This document shows, piece by piece, positions 1-9,129 of a DNA stretch of 64,000 bases (its first letter is position 1; each line of letters starts with the position of its first letter). Below the pieces are notes generated by a model. That model saw nothing but the letters and a program-made list of their open reading frames with translations, was not told where the DNA came from and did not search any database. Origin of the DNA: Streptomyces sp. CB01881 (GTDB lineage: Bacteria > Actinomycetota > Actinomycetes > Streptomycetales > Streptomycetaceae); the NCBI RefSeq assembly GCF_002953255.1, contig NZ_CP026498.1, forward strand, positions 8,013,935 through 8,077,934, given 5' to 3'. A program made the position numbers and the translations under genes.

Positions 1-614
1 TCGACCATCCAGGTGTCCTCGGCGAGGTCGGCCAGGTGCACCACCGGGCGGGCGGCGGCGGGGTGGCCGGCGGCGAGCGCGACGAACTGCGGCTCCCGGG
101 TCATCAGCACCCGGTGCTCGGCGTCCGCCGGTACCCGCAGCGGGAAGCCCTCGCTCTCGTGCACGAAGGCGACGTCCAGTTGGTCGGCGGCGACCATCCG
201 CAGCAGGGCGTTGGCGGAGATGTCGATGTGGATGGTGGTGTCCGTCTCCGGCAGCCGCTCGTGCACCCGGCGCAGCCAGGCCGCCACCACTCGGCTGCCG
301 ACGCTGCCGATCCGCAGTTGGCGGGCCCGTTCGCCGCTGGCCGCGTTCCTGGCCTCCTGCCGGGCGGCGGCGACCAGCGCGGCCATCTCGGCGATCACCG
401 GCCGGGCCCGGGACAGCACCGAGTGGCCGAGCGCGGTGGGCCGGCTGCCGGTCTGCTCGCGGGTGAACAGGGTGCCGCCGACGGCCCGTTCGATGCGGTG
501 CAGCTGGGTGGTGAGGGAGGGCTGGGTCATGCCGAGGTGCAGCGCGGCCTTGCGGAGGCTGCCGCTGTCGGCGATCGTGCACAGCACCCGGAGGTGTCTC
601 ACGTCGAGCTCCAC
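1..614 (-). CDS. LysR-family transcriptional regulator (3' end cut off by window edge)
   Basis: Reading leftward from a GTG at 614 gives an open frame that runs off the window. The first 60 residues form a LysR winged-helix domain (RHLRVLCTIADSGSLRKAAL, then a recognition helix containing GMTQPSLTTQLHRIE). They are followed by the effector-binding domain, with an arginine-rich linker near residue 90. GTG 614 is chosen because the protein then begins VELDVRHLRVLC, as in relatives. It is divergent from two snapalysin genes. In Streptomyces, small neutral protease genes are classically activated by a divergent LysR protein (SnpR/MprR/PrtR), so this is the likely activator of its neighbour. About 200 residues are visible, so roughly the last third is missing. 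Confidence 0.9.
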   Translation of the reverse strand, partial: MELDVRHLRVLCTIADSGSLRKAALHLGMTQPSLTTQLHRIERAVGGTLFTREQTGSRPTALGHSVLSRARPVIAEMAALVAAARQEARNAASGERARQLRIGSVGSRVVAAWLRRVHERLPETDTTIHIDISANALLRMVAADQLDVAFVHESEGFPLRVPADAEHRVLMTREPQFVALAAGHPAAARPVVHLADLAEDTWMV

Positions 615-871
615 ATCGGGAGCATAACGGGCGAATGGGTGAGACGCCAGGGACATGACAGGGGACGCCCCGCTCCCGGGCCGCCCGGCTCCGGACCCCC
701 GCCGCCCGGCTCCGGACCCCCGCCGCCCGGGGGAGATTGGCTCGCGCTATCGCCGGTTGACATCATCCGCCGGGCCGCCGCCCTGACCGAAGCTCTGGGG
801 CAGCAGGATTCATCCGGTGCCCCGCGGCAGGCCCCCACCGGCCGCGGCGCTCGCACAATCGGAGCCCCCAC
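615..871. promoter_or_regulatory. Divergent LysR/snapalysin control region with GC-rich repeats
   Basis: This is the only non-coding DNA between the LysR gene and the first snapalysin gene, so it should hold both promoters and the LysR operator (T-N11-A type). It includes two exact 19-base copies at 681-699 and 702-720 plus a partial third at 723-730, with a period of 21. The snapalysin gene has GGAG at 861-864, eight bases before ATG 872. I could not assign the -10 and -35 boxes with confidence. Confidence 0.5.
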
Positions 872-1525
872 ATGAACCGCATGTCGCGGACGCTTTCCGC
901 TGCCCTCGGCCTGGCGCTCGCCGCCGGCGTCGCCGCCCTTCCCACCGCCGCCTCGGCCGCGCCCGCGTCCGGCGCCGCAGCCGTGCAGCACTACACCCCT
1001 GCGGCGGCGGCGCAGAAGAGCGGCGGCAAGGCCGACAACCAGGCCTTCTTCGAGGCCGTGATGAAGTCGGCGCGCGCCAAGCAGGCCGCCACGCCGTTCC
1101 TCAAGGCCGTCGTGGTCACCTACGACCCCAGCAGCGCCCCGTCGTTCTCCTCCGAGATAGCCCGGGCCGCCCAGATCTGGAACGGCTCGGTCAGCAACGT
1201 CCGGCTCCAGGCCGGTTCCAACGCCGACTTCGCCTACTACGAGGGCGACGACCCGAGCAACGGCTCGTACGCCAGCACCGACGGCCACGGGTCCGGCTAC
1301 ATCTTCCTCGACTACACCCAGAACCAGCAGTACGACTCCACCCGGGTCACCGCCCACGAGACCGGGCACGTGCTCGGCCTGCCGGACCACTACTCCGGCC
1401 CGTGCAGCGAGTTGATGTCCGGCGGCGGCCCCGGCCCGTCCTGCACCAACCCGTACCCGAACAGCGCCGAGCGGCGCCGGGTCAACACCCTCTGGCAGAA
1501 CGGGCTGGCCGCCACCGCGCGCTGA
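872..1525 (+). CDS. snpA: Snapalysin (small neutral metalloprotease, family M7), copy 1
   Basis: A 217-residue secreted zinc endopeptidase. Residues 1-29 form a Sec-type signal peptide ending in an Ala-rich stretch, followed by a short pro-region. The mature domain carries the family M7 zinc site HETGHVLGLPD at 162-172: His162 and His166, catalytic Glu163, and Asp172 as third ligand, which is diagnostic of snapalysins. Cys178 and Cys191 likely form the single disulfide. The size matches known snapalysins (about 220 residues before processing). The LysR gene diverges upstream, and a close paralogue follows 181 bases downstream on the same strand. Expected role: extracellular protein degradation. 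Confidence 0.95.
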   Translation: MNRMSRTLSAALGLALAAGVAALPTAASAAPASGAAAVQHYTPAAAAQKSGGKADNQAFFEAVMKSARAKQAATPFLKAVVVTYDPSSAPSFSSEIARAAQIWNGSVSNVRLQAGSNADFAYYEGDDPSNGSYASTDGHGSGYIFLDYTQNQQYDSTRVTAHETGHVLGLPDHYSGPCSELMSGGGPGPSCTNPYPNSAERRRVNTLWQNGLAATAR

Positions 1526-1706
1526 CCGCCGTTCCGTTTTACGCCGACCAGGCACCCCTTCACCCCAACACCGCGGTACCCCTGCGCACCGCTTCACCGC
1601 GCACCGCTTCACCGCGCACCCCCGCACCGCGCACCGTTCACCCGTTCACCCGTTCACCGCGGCCCGCCCCCGGGCGGCCGCGGCACCCGCGAACAGGAGC
1701 CCCCAC

Positions 1707-2369
1707 ATGAACCGCATGTCCCGCACGCTCTCCGCCGCCGTCGGCCTGGTGCTCGCGGCCGGCCTCGCCGCCCTGCCCGCCACGGCCGTCGCCGCGCCCG
1801 TCGCCGCGCCCGTCGCCGCGCCCGTGGCGGCGCCCGCCGCACCGGTCCAGGGCTACACCGCCGCCGCGGGCTACGCGGGCTCGGCCGCCGAGGACGCCGA
1901 CAACCAGGCGTTCTACGAGGCCGTGATGAAGTCGGCGCTCGCCAAGCAGGCGGCCACGCCGTACCTCAAGGTCGTCTACGTCACCTACGACGCCAGCAGC
2001 GCGCCGACCTTCCGCAACCAGATAGCCCAGAGCGCCCAGATCTGGAACAGCTCGGTCGGCAACGTCCAGCTGCGTTCCGGCTCGGCCGCCGACTTCCGCT
2101 ACTACGAGGGCAACGACTCGCGCGGCTCGTACGCCAGCACCGACGGGCACGGCCGCGGGTACATCTTCCTGGACTACCAGCAGAACCGGCAGTACAACTC
2201 CACCCGGGTCACCGCCCACGAGACCGGGCACGTGCTCGGCCTGCCGGACCACTACTCCGGCCCGTGCAGCGAGCTGATGTCCGGTGGCGGCCCCGGCACC
2301 TCCTGCACCAACCCGTACCCGAACAGCGCCGAGCGCAGCCGGGTCAACTCCCTCTGGGCGCGCGGCTGA
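1707..2369 (+). CDS. Snapalysin, copy 2 (tandem paralogue)
   Basis: A 220-residue paralogue of the preceding gene, with nearly the same signal peptide, the same zinc motif HETGHVLGLPD (starting at His161), and the same last 40 residues apart from a few changes. It differs in the pro-region, where an Ala-Pro-Val repeat (residues 30-46, written in DNA as repeated GTCGCCGCGCCC units) follows the signal sequence. AGGAG at 1695-1699 precedes ATG 1707, in the same sequence context as copy 1 (GAGCCCCCACATGAACCGCA), so the duplication included the ribosome-binding site. The 181-base spacer holds short direct repeats (CACCGCTTCACCGCG). This is a tandem duplication with both copies intact. Confidence 0.95.
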   Translation: MNRMSRTLSAAVGLVLAAGLAALPATAVAAPVAAPVAAPVAAPAAPVQGYTAAAGYAGSAAEDADNQAFYEAVMKSALAKQAATPYLKVVYVTYDASSAPTFRNQIAQSAQIWNSSVGNVQLRSGSAADFRYYEGNDSRGSYASTDGHGRGYIFLDYQQNRQYNSTRVTAHETGHVLGLPDHYSGPCSELMSGGGPGTSCTNPYPNSAERSRVNSLWARG

Positions 2370-2483
2370 TCCACCGCCCCGGCACGCAACGGCCCGGCCG
2401 CCCCCGTGGGTGGCCGGGCCTGTCGGTGCCGCGTGCGAGCATGCGGGCGAGACCCGTCCGCCGACCGCGAGGTGCCGTCCGCC

Positions 2484-3140
2484 ATGCCGCTCCCCGTCCC
2501 CGACCGCCTCTGCGACCTGCCCTACGCCCACCTGCTGACCCCGCACACCGGGCCGCTGCGCAGCGACGAGCGCTACGACACCGTGCACTTCGACGGCGGC
2601 GAGTACACCGACCAGCGGGCCGGCGGCGCGACCTTCCTGGAGTGCGCCTTCACCGGCGTCGCGCTGAGCGGGGTCAAGCTCCGCCAGGCCCGCTTCAACG
2701 AGGTCTGGGCGCAGGCCGGCCGCTGGGTGGGCTGCGACCTCAGCGAGTCCGAGTGGCAGGACAGCGCGGTCACCGGCGGCGTGCTGGCCGGCGTCTCCGC
2801 CCACGGCTCGGCGCTGCGCCGCACGGTCTTCCGCGGCTGCAAGCTGGAGGCGGTCAACCTGCGCGCGGCCGTCCTGCGTGACGTCGTCTTCGAGGACTGC
2901 CTGCTGCGCGACGTGGACTTCGGCGACGCCCGGCTGACGGACGTCTCCTTCCCCGGCACCACCCTGGAGGAGGTCCGCCTGCGCGGGGCGAGGCTCAGCA
3001 GGGCCGACCTGCGCGGCGCCGTCAGCCTCGGCCTGCCCGACGGCCACCAGGGCCTGCAGGGCGCCGTCATCAGCTCCACCCAACTCCTCGAACTGGCACC
3101 CCAGTTCGCCCACGCCCTGGGCATCACCGTGAAGGACTGA
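2484..3140 (+). CDS. Pentapeptide-repeat protein
   Basis: A 218-residue protein built mainly of A(D/N)LXX-type pentapeptide repeats from about residue 40 to 185 (for example AVNLRAAVLRDVVFEDCLLR and ARLSRADLRGAV). These predict a right-handed quadrilateral beta helix. Some family members mimic DNA and protect gyrase (Qnr/MfpA-like), but most in actinomycetes have no known job and nothing here points to one. ATG 2484 is preferred over the longer frame from 2406 because the extra residues are Arg/Cys-rich and do not resemble protein, and because GCGAGG lies upstream. Transcribed alone, with no obvious partner. Confidence 0.85.
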   Translation: MPLPVPDRLCDLPYAHLLTPHTGPLRSDERYDTVHFDGGEYTDQRAGGATFLECAFTGVALSGVKLRQARFNEVWAQAGRWVGCDLSESEWQDSAVTGGVLAGVSAHGSALRRTVFRGCKLEAVNLRAAVLRDVVFEDCLLRDVDFGDARLTDVSFPGTTLEEVRLRGARLSRADLRGAVSLGLPDGHQGLQGAVISSTQLLELAPQFAHALGITVKD

Positions 3141-3303
3141 GGCCGGGCGTTCAGCCGGACGTCGCCCGGTGACGACGGGGCGAACAGTCCGCCAACCCTG
3201 ACGAGGCCCTCTGGTGGGGAGGCCCGGCGGGGTGGAGGATGCTGCGCGATCGGGGGCCCAACTTGTGTGCACAACATCGCCAGCGAAGGGACGGGCCGGG
3301 CAG

Positions 3304-5376
3304 ATGGCCGAGCTGAGTCGTAGGAAGTTCGTCGCACTGTCGGGAGCGGCCGCGGCCGGTCTGGCCGTGGCCGGGACCACCGGCGCGGGCGCGGCACCGG
3401 GTACGCCCGCCGCCGCGCCGTCGGCGGCGCTGTCGCAGACCGGCACCATCGCGGACGCGCAGCACGTCGTCATCCTGATGCAGGAGAACCGCAGCTTCGA
3501 CCACTACTTCGGGATGCTGCGCGGCGTGCGCGGCTTCGCCGACCGCAGCGCGATCCAGATCGCCGGCGGTTACAGCGTCTTCAACCAGCCCAACGGCCTG
3601 GGCCGCCAGTACCCGTGGCAGTTCAGCCTGACCAAGCCCGCCGGCGGGGCCGACCCGGAGCGGCTGGCCCAGTGCAACGGCGACCTCGCGCACGGCTGGA
3701 GCGACCAGCACACCGCATGGAACGGCGGCAAGCTGGACTCCTGGGTCCTCGCCAAGGGCAACGCCCGCACCCTGGGCTACCTCACCCGCCAGGACATCCC
3801 GTTCCACTATGCGCTCGCCGAGAACTGGACCGTCTGCGACGCCTACTTCTGCTCCGTCCTCAGTGCCACCGGCCCCAACCGCACCTACCACTGGTCCGGC
3901 CAGATCGACCCGGACGGCAAGGCCGGCGGCCCCGCGTACGACGGCGGCGACGAGAAGGGCCTGCGCTGGCAGACCTACGCCGAGGCGCTGGAGAACGCCG
4001 GCGTGAGCTGGAAGGTCTACCAGAACGCCGCCGACAACTACGGCGACAACGCCTTGGCCTACTTCACCCAGTTCTCGGGCGCCCCGGCCGGCAGTCCGCT
4101 CGCCGTCAAGGGCATGGGCTCCGTGCCGAAGGCCACCGGGCGCACCCCGGACGACATCGTCGCCGCGATCAGGGCCGACGTGCTGAACGGCACCCTCCCG
4201 CAGGTCTCCTGGATCGTGCCCAACCAGGAGGTCTCCGAGCACCCGTACGCCACGCCGGCCGACGGCGCGCACTTCGTCCACAACGTGATCGACGCCCTCA
4301 ACGCGAACCCGGACGTCTTCAACTCCACCGTCCTCTTCCTCAACTACGACGAGAACGACGGCTTCTTCGACCACGTCCCACCGCCGGCCGCCCCGGCCGG
4401 CACCCCCGGCGAGTTCTACAGCGGCAAGAATATCGGGCTGGGCTTCCGCGTCCCGATGATCGCCATCTCGCCCTGGACCCGCGGCGGCTGGGTCGACTCC
4501 GAGGTCTTCGACCACACCTCGGTACTGCGCTTCATGGAGGCCTGGACGGCCGCCCTCGGCACTCCCGCCAAGTGCGTGAACATCAGCGACTGGCGCCGGC
4601 GCATCTGCGGCGACCTGACCAGCATGTTCGACTTCGCCAACCCGGTCTACGGCCTGCCCGCGCTGCCCGACACCTCGCAGACCATCGGCCTGTCCGCCTG
4701 CGGCCCGCTGCCCAACCCCGCCCCGGTGAACAACCAGCTCCCGGTGCAGGAGTCCGGCACCCGCCCCGCGCGTGCCCTGCCGTACCAGCCGAACGCCAAC
4801 CTGGACCACCTGGAGTTCGGCTCGGCCGGGGCGATCAAGGTCTGGATCAGGATGGAGAACGCGGGCGCGGCGGCGGTGAAGTCGGCCCACTTCGCCGCCT
4901 ACGCCAACGCCTACCGCGGCGGCGGCCCCTGGCAGTACACCGTCGACCCGGGCGGCAACACCAGCGACTTCTTCAACTGCGGCACCGGCTTCGGCGGCGG
5001 CCCGTACGACCTCTCGGTGGTCGGCCCCAACCGCTTCCTGCGCCGCTTCAAGGGCGACGCCACCAAGGCGGGCAAGAACGCGGCCGTCACCGCCTCGTAC
5101 GCCGTCGAGCCGGGCACCGGCAGGCTCGCGGTCTACTTCAAGCTCGCCAACACCGGCACCACGCCGCTGACCTTCACCATCGCCTCCAACAACTACCGCA
5201 CGGACGGCCCCTGGACGTACCAGGTCCCGGCCGGCGGCAGCGTCACCGACTTCTTCAACGCCGTCGCCTACACCGGCGGCTGGTACGACTTCACCGTCAC
5301 GGTGGACGCCGACACCACCTGGTCGCAGCGGTTCACCGGCCACCTGGAGACCGGTACGGCGAGCGTCAGCGGCTGA
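3304..5376 (+). CDS. Tat-exported phospholipase C (non-haemolytic type)
   Basis: A 690-residue phosphoesterase-family phospholipase C that hydrolyses phosphatidylcholine-type lipids outside the cell. The N-terminus has a twin-arginine signal (SRRKF at 5-9, then an Ala/Gly-rich hydrophobic stretch). The catalytic domain opens with ENRSFDHYFG at 61-70 (conserved Glu-Asn metal and active-site motif) and also contains NYDENDGFFDHVPPP. Two C-terminal repeats of the bacterial PLC accessory domain (about residues 505-595 and 600-690) carry matching phrases, GGGPWQYTVDPGGNTSDFFN and TDGPWTYQVPAGGSVTDFFN. ATG 3304 is chosen because it places the twin arginine correctly. A palindrome TTGTGTGCACAA lies upstream at 3263-3274. 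A second-messenger or virulence role cannot be inferred. Confidence 0.93.
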   Translation: MAELSRRKFVALSGAAAAGLAVAGTTGAGAAPGTPAAAPSAALSQTGTIADAQHVVILMQENRSFDHYFGMLRGVRGFADRSAIQIAGGYSVFNQPNGLGRQYPWQFSLTKPAGGADPERLAQCNGDLAHGWSDQHTAWNGGKLDSWVLAKGNARTLGYLTRQDIPFHYALAENWTVCDAYFCSVLSATGPNRTYHWSGQIDPDGKAGGPAYDGGDEKGLRWQTYAEALENAGVSWKVYQNAADNYGDNALAYFTQFSGAPAGSPLAVKGMGSVPKATGRTPDDIVAAIRADVLNGTLPQVSWIVPNQEVSEHPYATPADGAHFVHNVIDALNANPDVFNSTVLFLNYDENDGFFDHVPPPAAPAGTPGEFYSGKNIGLGFRVPMIAISPWTRGGWVDSEVFDHTSVLRFMEAWTAALGTPAKCVNISDWRRRICGDLTSMFDFANPVYGLPALPDTSQTIGLSACGPLPNPAPVNNQLPVQESGTRPARALPYQPNANLDHLEFGSAGAIKVWIRMENAGAAAVKSAHFAAYANAYRGGGPWQYTVDPGGNTSDFFNCGTGFGGGPYDLSVVGPNRFLRRFKGDATKAGKNAAVTASYAVEPGTGRLAVYFKLANTGTTPLTFTIASNNYRTDGPWTYQVPAGGSVTDFFNAVAYTGGWYDFTVTVDADTTWSQRFTGHLETGTASVSG

Positions 5377-5488
5377 GCCCCTCCGCCGCGGGCCCCGGCC
5401 GTCCCTTGGGGTCCGCGGCCCGGGGATGCGCTCCTCCCGTCCCGGTGTGAGAGTGGGGGCAGCCCGGTATTCGTCCGGAGGAGGAGTC

Positions 5489-5755
5489 ATGGGCATTTTC
5501 GACAGGTTCCGCCACAAGGCGCACGACGCCTCCGAGGAGGCCAGGTCCTCCCTCGGCGGGAGCCACGAGCAGGACACCACCGCGATGACGGACCCCGCCC
5601 AGCGCGCCGCCCTCGCCCACGACGAGGCCGCCGACGCGTTCGGCCCCGAGATCGAGAAGGCCCGCGAGACGCAGGAGGCGGCAGGCGTCAGCGACCGGGA
5701 GGCCGAGGAGCGGGCCCGGGAGGACATGACCGCCGAGGGTGACCCCTGGGACTGA
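5489..5755 (+). CDS. Small acidic hypothetical protein
   Basis: An 88-residue, charged, probably helical protein (MGIFDRFRHKAHDASEEAR, later RETQEAAGVSDREAEERARE). It has a very strong ribosome-binding site, GGAGGAGGAG at 5478-5487, directly before ATG 5489, so the gene is well supported despite its size. It has no signal peptide, membrane segment or cysteine. Small proteins starting MG(L/I)FDRFK with an amphipathic body are common in Streptomyces and are often annotated only as hypothetical or CsbD/antitoxin-like; I do not assign a function. A strong terminator follows. Confidence 0.8.
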   Translation: MGIFDRFRHKAHDASEEARSSLGGSHEQDTTAMTDPAQRAALAHDEAADAFGPEIEKARETQEAAGVSDREAEERAREDMTAEGDPWD

Positions 5756-5800
5756 CCCGGAGGCCGCAGCCACGCGGGGGCACACGCCGCGCGGTGACAC

Positions 5801-5837
5801 ACGAGGGGGCGCGCCCGCCCGGGGCGCGCCCCCTCGT
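5801..5837. terminator. Bidirectional hairpin between convergent genes
   Basis: A perfect 15-bp stem (5801-5815 with 5823-5837, arm ACGAGGGGGCGCGCC) with a 7-base loop. It separates the small acidic protein gene from the convergent tricorn-like protease gene; the right arm touches that gene's stop codon. Confidence 0.8.
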
Positions 5838-8800
5838 CACGCCCGTGGCGGCAGCGGCGGCCGCCGCAGGTCCGGGCGTGGGGTGTCCTCCGGCGGCGGT
5901 GCGGCGGCCGGCGCGTCCTCCAGCAGGTCCAGCGCCAGCCGCACCGCCGTGACCAGCTCGACGTGCCGCCCGCGGGCCCAGTCCTGCGGGGTGCGCAGCA
6001 CGTGCACGTCCGGCTCCACGCCGTGGTTCTCCACCGACCAGCCGAGTCCGCCGGTGAACCAGGAGGCGTTCTTCGGCACCGAGATCTGCGTCCCGTCGCC
6101 GAGCGTGTGCCGCCCGGTCATGCCGACCACCCCGCCCCAGGTCCGGTTGCCCACCACCGGGCCCAGCCCGAGCAGCTTGATCGCGGTGATGATGACGTCC
6201 CCGTCGGAGCTGGTCGCCTCGTCGGCGAGCGCCACCACCGGCCCGCGCGGCGCGTCCCGGGGCCAGCGCACCGGCTGCCGTCCGCGGCTGAAGTCCCAGG
6301 CCAGCACCCGCCGGGTGAGTTTCTCCAGCACCAGTTCGGAGACGTTGCCGCCGGCGTTGCCGCGCACGTCGAGGACCAGCGCGGGCTTGTCCATCTCCCG
6401 GCGGACGTCCCGGTTGAACTGCGCCCAGCCGGAGCCGCCGAGGTCGGGGATGTGCAGGTAGCCGCACCGGCCGTCGCTGAACTCCCGGACCAGGGTCCGG
6501 CGCCTGGCCACCCAGTCCTGGTAGCGGATGGGCCGCTCGTCGGTCAGCGGGGAGACGGAGATCCGGCGGACCGGGCCGTCCGGGCCGCTGCGCAGGGTGA
6601 GTTCGACGGTGGTGCCGCCGGTGCCGGCCAGCAGCGGGTCCGGGCCGCGGACCGGGTCCAGCGGGCGCCCGGCCACCGCGAGCAGCTCGTCGCCGTCGCG
6701 GACACCGTGGGTGGCGAGCGGGGCGCGGGCCCGGGGGTCGGAGGACTCGCCGGGCAGGACGCGGTCGACCAGCCAGCGCCCGTCGGCGGCGCGGTGGGCG
6801 TTGGCGCCGAGCAGTCCGAGCGGCTGCTGCGCGAGCGCGGGCCCCTCGCCGCGCCGGGACGGGGTGACGTACGCGTGCGAGGTGCCCAGTTCGCCGAGGA
6901 GTTCGCGCAGCAGGTCGGCGAAGTCGTCCGGGCCGGCCACCCGGTCCAGCAGCGGCTGGTACTGGGCGACCAGCGCGGGCCAGTCCAGCCCGCACATCCC
7001 GGCGTCCCAGAACTGGTCCCGGACGATCCGGGCCGCCTCGCCGTACGCCTGGCGCCACTCGGCGGCCGGGTGCACGGTGTGGGTGATCCGGCGCAGGTCC
7101 ACGGTGGTCCCGGCGGTGGGGGCGTTGACCGGCACGATCCGCAGGGTGCCGGCCGAGTAGACGGCGACCGAGCCGCCGTCGCCGGAGACGGCGTAGCCGT
7201 CGAGTCTGTCGGCCAGCGTCGAGCGGCTGCCCCGGGCCAGGTCGAAGTACTCCAGGGAGGGGCGTCCGGAGGTGTCGTCGGGGTTGGTGAAGGTCTGCCC
7301 GAGGGTGCCGGAGATCGGCCAGCGCAGCCAGAGCAGGCCGCCGCGCACGGCGTCGGTGGCGGAGTACTTGGAGGCGATCACCGGGAACGGGAGCAGCCGC
7401 TCGCCGATGCCCTCCGGGTCGACGTGGACGGTGCCGTCGCCGCCGCCGTCGCCGCGCGGGCCGCCGTCCTCGGCGGGCGCGGCGAACGGGGACGGGGTGT
7501 CGGCGGCGAGCGGGACGAGGTAGGGGCGGCAGCCGAGCGGGAAGGAGAGGTCGCCGGTGTGCACGTCGTGGACCGGGTCGAAGCCGCGCCAGGAGAGGAA
7601 GGCCAGGTAGCGGCCGTCCCGGGTGAAGACCGGCTGCTCGTCCTCGAACCGGCCGTCGGTGACCTCGGTGATCGCCGTGTGCGCGTCGGCGTGGGTGAGC
7701 CGGATCCGGCGCAGTGAGCGGCCGGCCACCGGCTGGGACCAGGCGATCCAGCGCGAGTCGGGGGAGAAGCGGGCGCCGGAGACCGGGCCGTGGCCGGAGG
7801 CGGCCAGTTCGCGGACGGCCCCGTCGGCGGTGGCCACCAGCAGCAGCCGGCCGTCGGAGGCGGCGGCGGCCAGGAGGGTGCCGTCGGGGGCCGCGGTCAG
7901 TTCCAGGACGCGGCCGAGCAGGCCGCCGGCCAGCAGCCGGTGCCCCGGCCGGCCGGGGGCCTGCTCGTGCCCGGGCAGCGGCACGATCTCGACCGCGTCC
8001 TCGCCCTCGGCGTCGGTGATCCAGCAGGCCTCGCCGGTCTGTCCGAGCACCACCGGCAGCCGGGTGCGCACGCCCGGGGTGTCGGCGAGGGCCCGGGCGG
8101 GGCCGTCGCGGTGGGTCAGCCAGTACTGGCTGCCGCGCACGGTGACCACCCCGGCGCGGCCGGTCCGGTCGCAGGCGAGGTCCTTGACGTGCGAGGCGGC
8201 GCTCACCTGGTAGGGCCGGCGGCCGGCCCGGGAGCCGCCGAGCGGGACGTGCAGCCGCTGCGGGGCGGCGGCGTCCAGGCTCTCCAGCAGCCAGAGGTCG
8301 CCGGCGTGCTGGTAGACGATCCGGGTGCCGTCGGTGGCGGCCTCCCGGGCGTAGTACGAGGCGTGGTCGGTGTGCCGGCGCAGGTCGGTGCCGTCGGGGC
8401 GGCAGGAGTAGACGTTGCCGACGCCCTCGTGGTCGGAGAGGAAGGCGATCCGGTCGCCGTCGGCCGAGGCGACCGGCATCGGGGAGGCGAAGTGCCCCCG
8501 GTGTCCTTCCAGGACGCGTTCGCCGTCCACCCAGAGCCGCCCGGTGGCGCCGCCGCGGTAGCGCTTCCAGGCGGCCGGTTCGTGCGGGGCGGTGCCGGTG
8601 AGCAGCACGGTGTGCGCCCGGCTCATCTGGGCGTCGCCGACCGGTCCCCAGGGCATCCGGCGCCCGGGCGAGCCGTCCGGCGGCAGGGCGTGCGCCCAGG
8701 TGTAGTGGCCGAAGGGCTCGTGGAACGAGGTGACGGCGAGCAGTTCGCCGTCGGGCAGCCAGCCGCGCAGCCGGGTGTCCTGGCTGCCCCAGTGGGTGAG

Positions 8801-9055
8801 CCGGACGGCCTCGCCGCCCTCCACGGGGGCGGTCCAGACCTCGGGGGTCAGCGCCTGCCAGCCGGTCCAGCCGAGGGCGCGGCCGTCGGGGGAGAGCCGG
8901 GGGTGGCTGACCCGGGTGCGGTCGCAGCTGACCCGCCAGGCGCGGCCGACGGTGCCGTCCGGGGCGAGCGGCGCCACCCAGACGTCGTCCTCGGCGGTGA
9001 ACGCCAGCAGGCCCCCGCGCAGGTGGGGGTAGCGGAGGTAGCCGGGCGATGTCAC
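5837..9055 (-). CDS. Tricorn-like protease (family S41)
   Basis: About 1072 residues with tricorn architecture: N-terminal beta-propeller blades (repeated SPDGR and DRIAFLSDHEG-type motifs), a C1 helical domain, a PDZ domain and a C-terminal S41 peptidase domain. Active-site elements are visible: TSHAYV (Ser-His pair), SSDGD (nucleophile Ser) and ENHGVEPD (Glu). The enzyme degrades peptides released by the proteasome or Clp proteases in the cytoplasm. The GTG at 9055 gives the family-like start (V)TSPGYLRYPH, but its GGAGAG sits with no spacer. The frame extends back to GTG 9148, so the start is uncertain. Convergent with the small acidic gene and divergent from chitinase. Confidence 0.9.
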   Translation of the reverse strand: MTSPGYLRYPHLRGGLLAFTAEDDVWVAPLAPDGTVGRAWRVSCDRTRVSHPRLSPDGRALGWTGWQALTPEVWTAPVEGGEAVRLTHWGSQDTRLRGWLPDGELLAVTSFHEPFGHYTWAHALPPDGSPGRRMPWGPVGDAQMSRAHTVLLTGTAPHEPAAWKRYRGGATGRLWVDGERVLEGHRGHFASPMPVASADGDRIAFLSDHEGVGNVYSCRPDGTDLRRHTDHASYYAREAATDGTRIVYQHAGDLWLLESLDAAAPQRLHVPLGGSRAGRRPYQVSAASHVKDLACDRTGRAGVVTVRGSQYWLTHRDGPARALADTPGVRTRLPVVLGQTGEACWITDAEGEDAVEIVPLPGHEQAPGRPGHRLLAGGLLGRVLELTAAPDGTLLAAAASDGRLLLVATADGAVRELAASGHGPVSGARFSPDSRWIAWSQPVAGRSLRRIRLTHADAHTAITEVTDGRFEDEQPVFTRDGRYLAFLSWRGFDPVHDVHTGDLSFPLGCRPYLVPLAADTPSPFAAPAEDGGPRGDGGGDGTVHVDPEGIGERLLPFPVIASKYSATDAVRGGLLWLRWPISGTLGQTFTNPDDTSGRPSLEYFDLARGSRSTLADRLDGYAVSGDGGSVAVYSAGTLRIVPVNAPTAGTTVDLRRITHTVHPAAEWRQAYGEAARIVRDQFWDAGMCGLDWPALVAQYQPLLDRVAGPDDFADLLRELLGELGTSHAYVTPSRRGEGPALAQQPLGLLGANAHRAADGRWLVDRVLPGESSDPRARAPLATHGVRDGDELLAVAGRPLDPVRGPDPLLAGTGGTTVELTLRSGPDGPVRRISVSPLTDERPIRYQDWVARRRTLVREFSDGRCGYLHIPDLGGSGWAQFNRDVRREMDKPALVLDVRGNAGGNVSELVLEKLTRRVLAWDFSRGRQPVRWPRDAPRGPVVALADEATSSDGDVIITAIKLLGLGPVVGNRTWGGVVGMTGRHTLGDGTQISVPKNASWFTGGLGWSVENHGVEPDVHVLRTPQDWARGRHVELVTAVRLALDLLEDAPAAAPPPEDTPRPDLRRPPLPPRA

Positions 9056-9129
9056 CTCTCCATGGTTCGACGGGGTGTCACGCCCGGCAACCGGACACCG
9101 TGCCCCGACCGGCCCCGTGAGCGTCCAGC

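Noticed and set aside
3151..5802. 883-codon open frame on the minus strand opposite the phospholipase gene
   Set aside because: It is the antisense shadow of a recognisable protein. Its composition (Ala/Gly/Val/Arg/Asp runs) follows from high third-position GC on the other strand, and there is no start signal or family motif.
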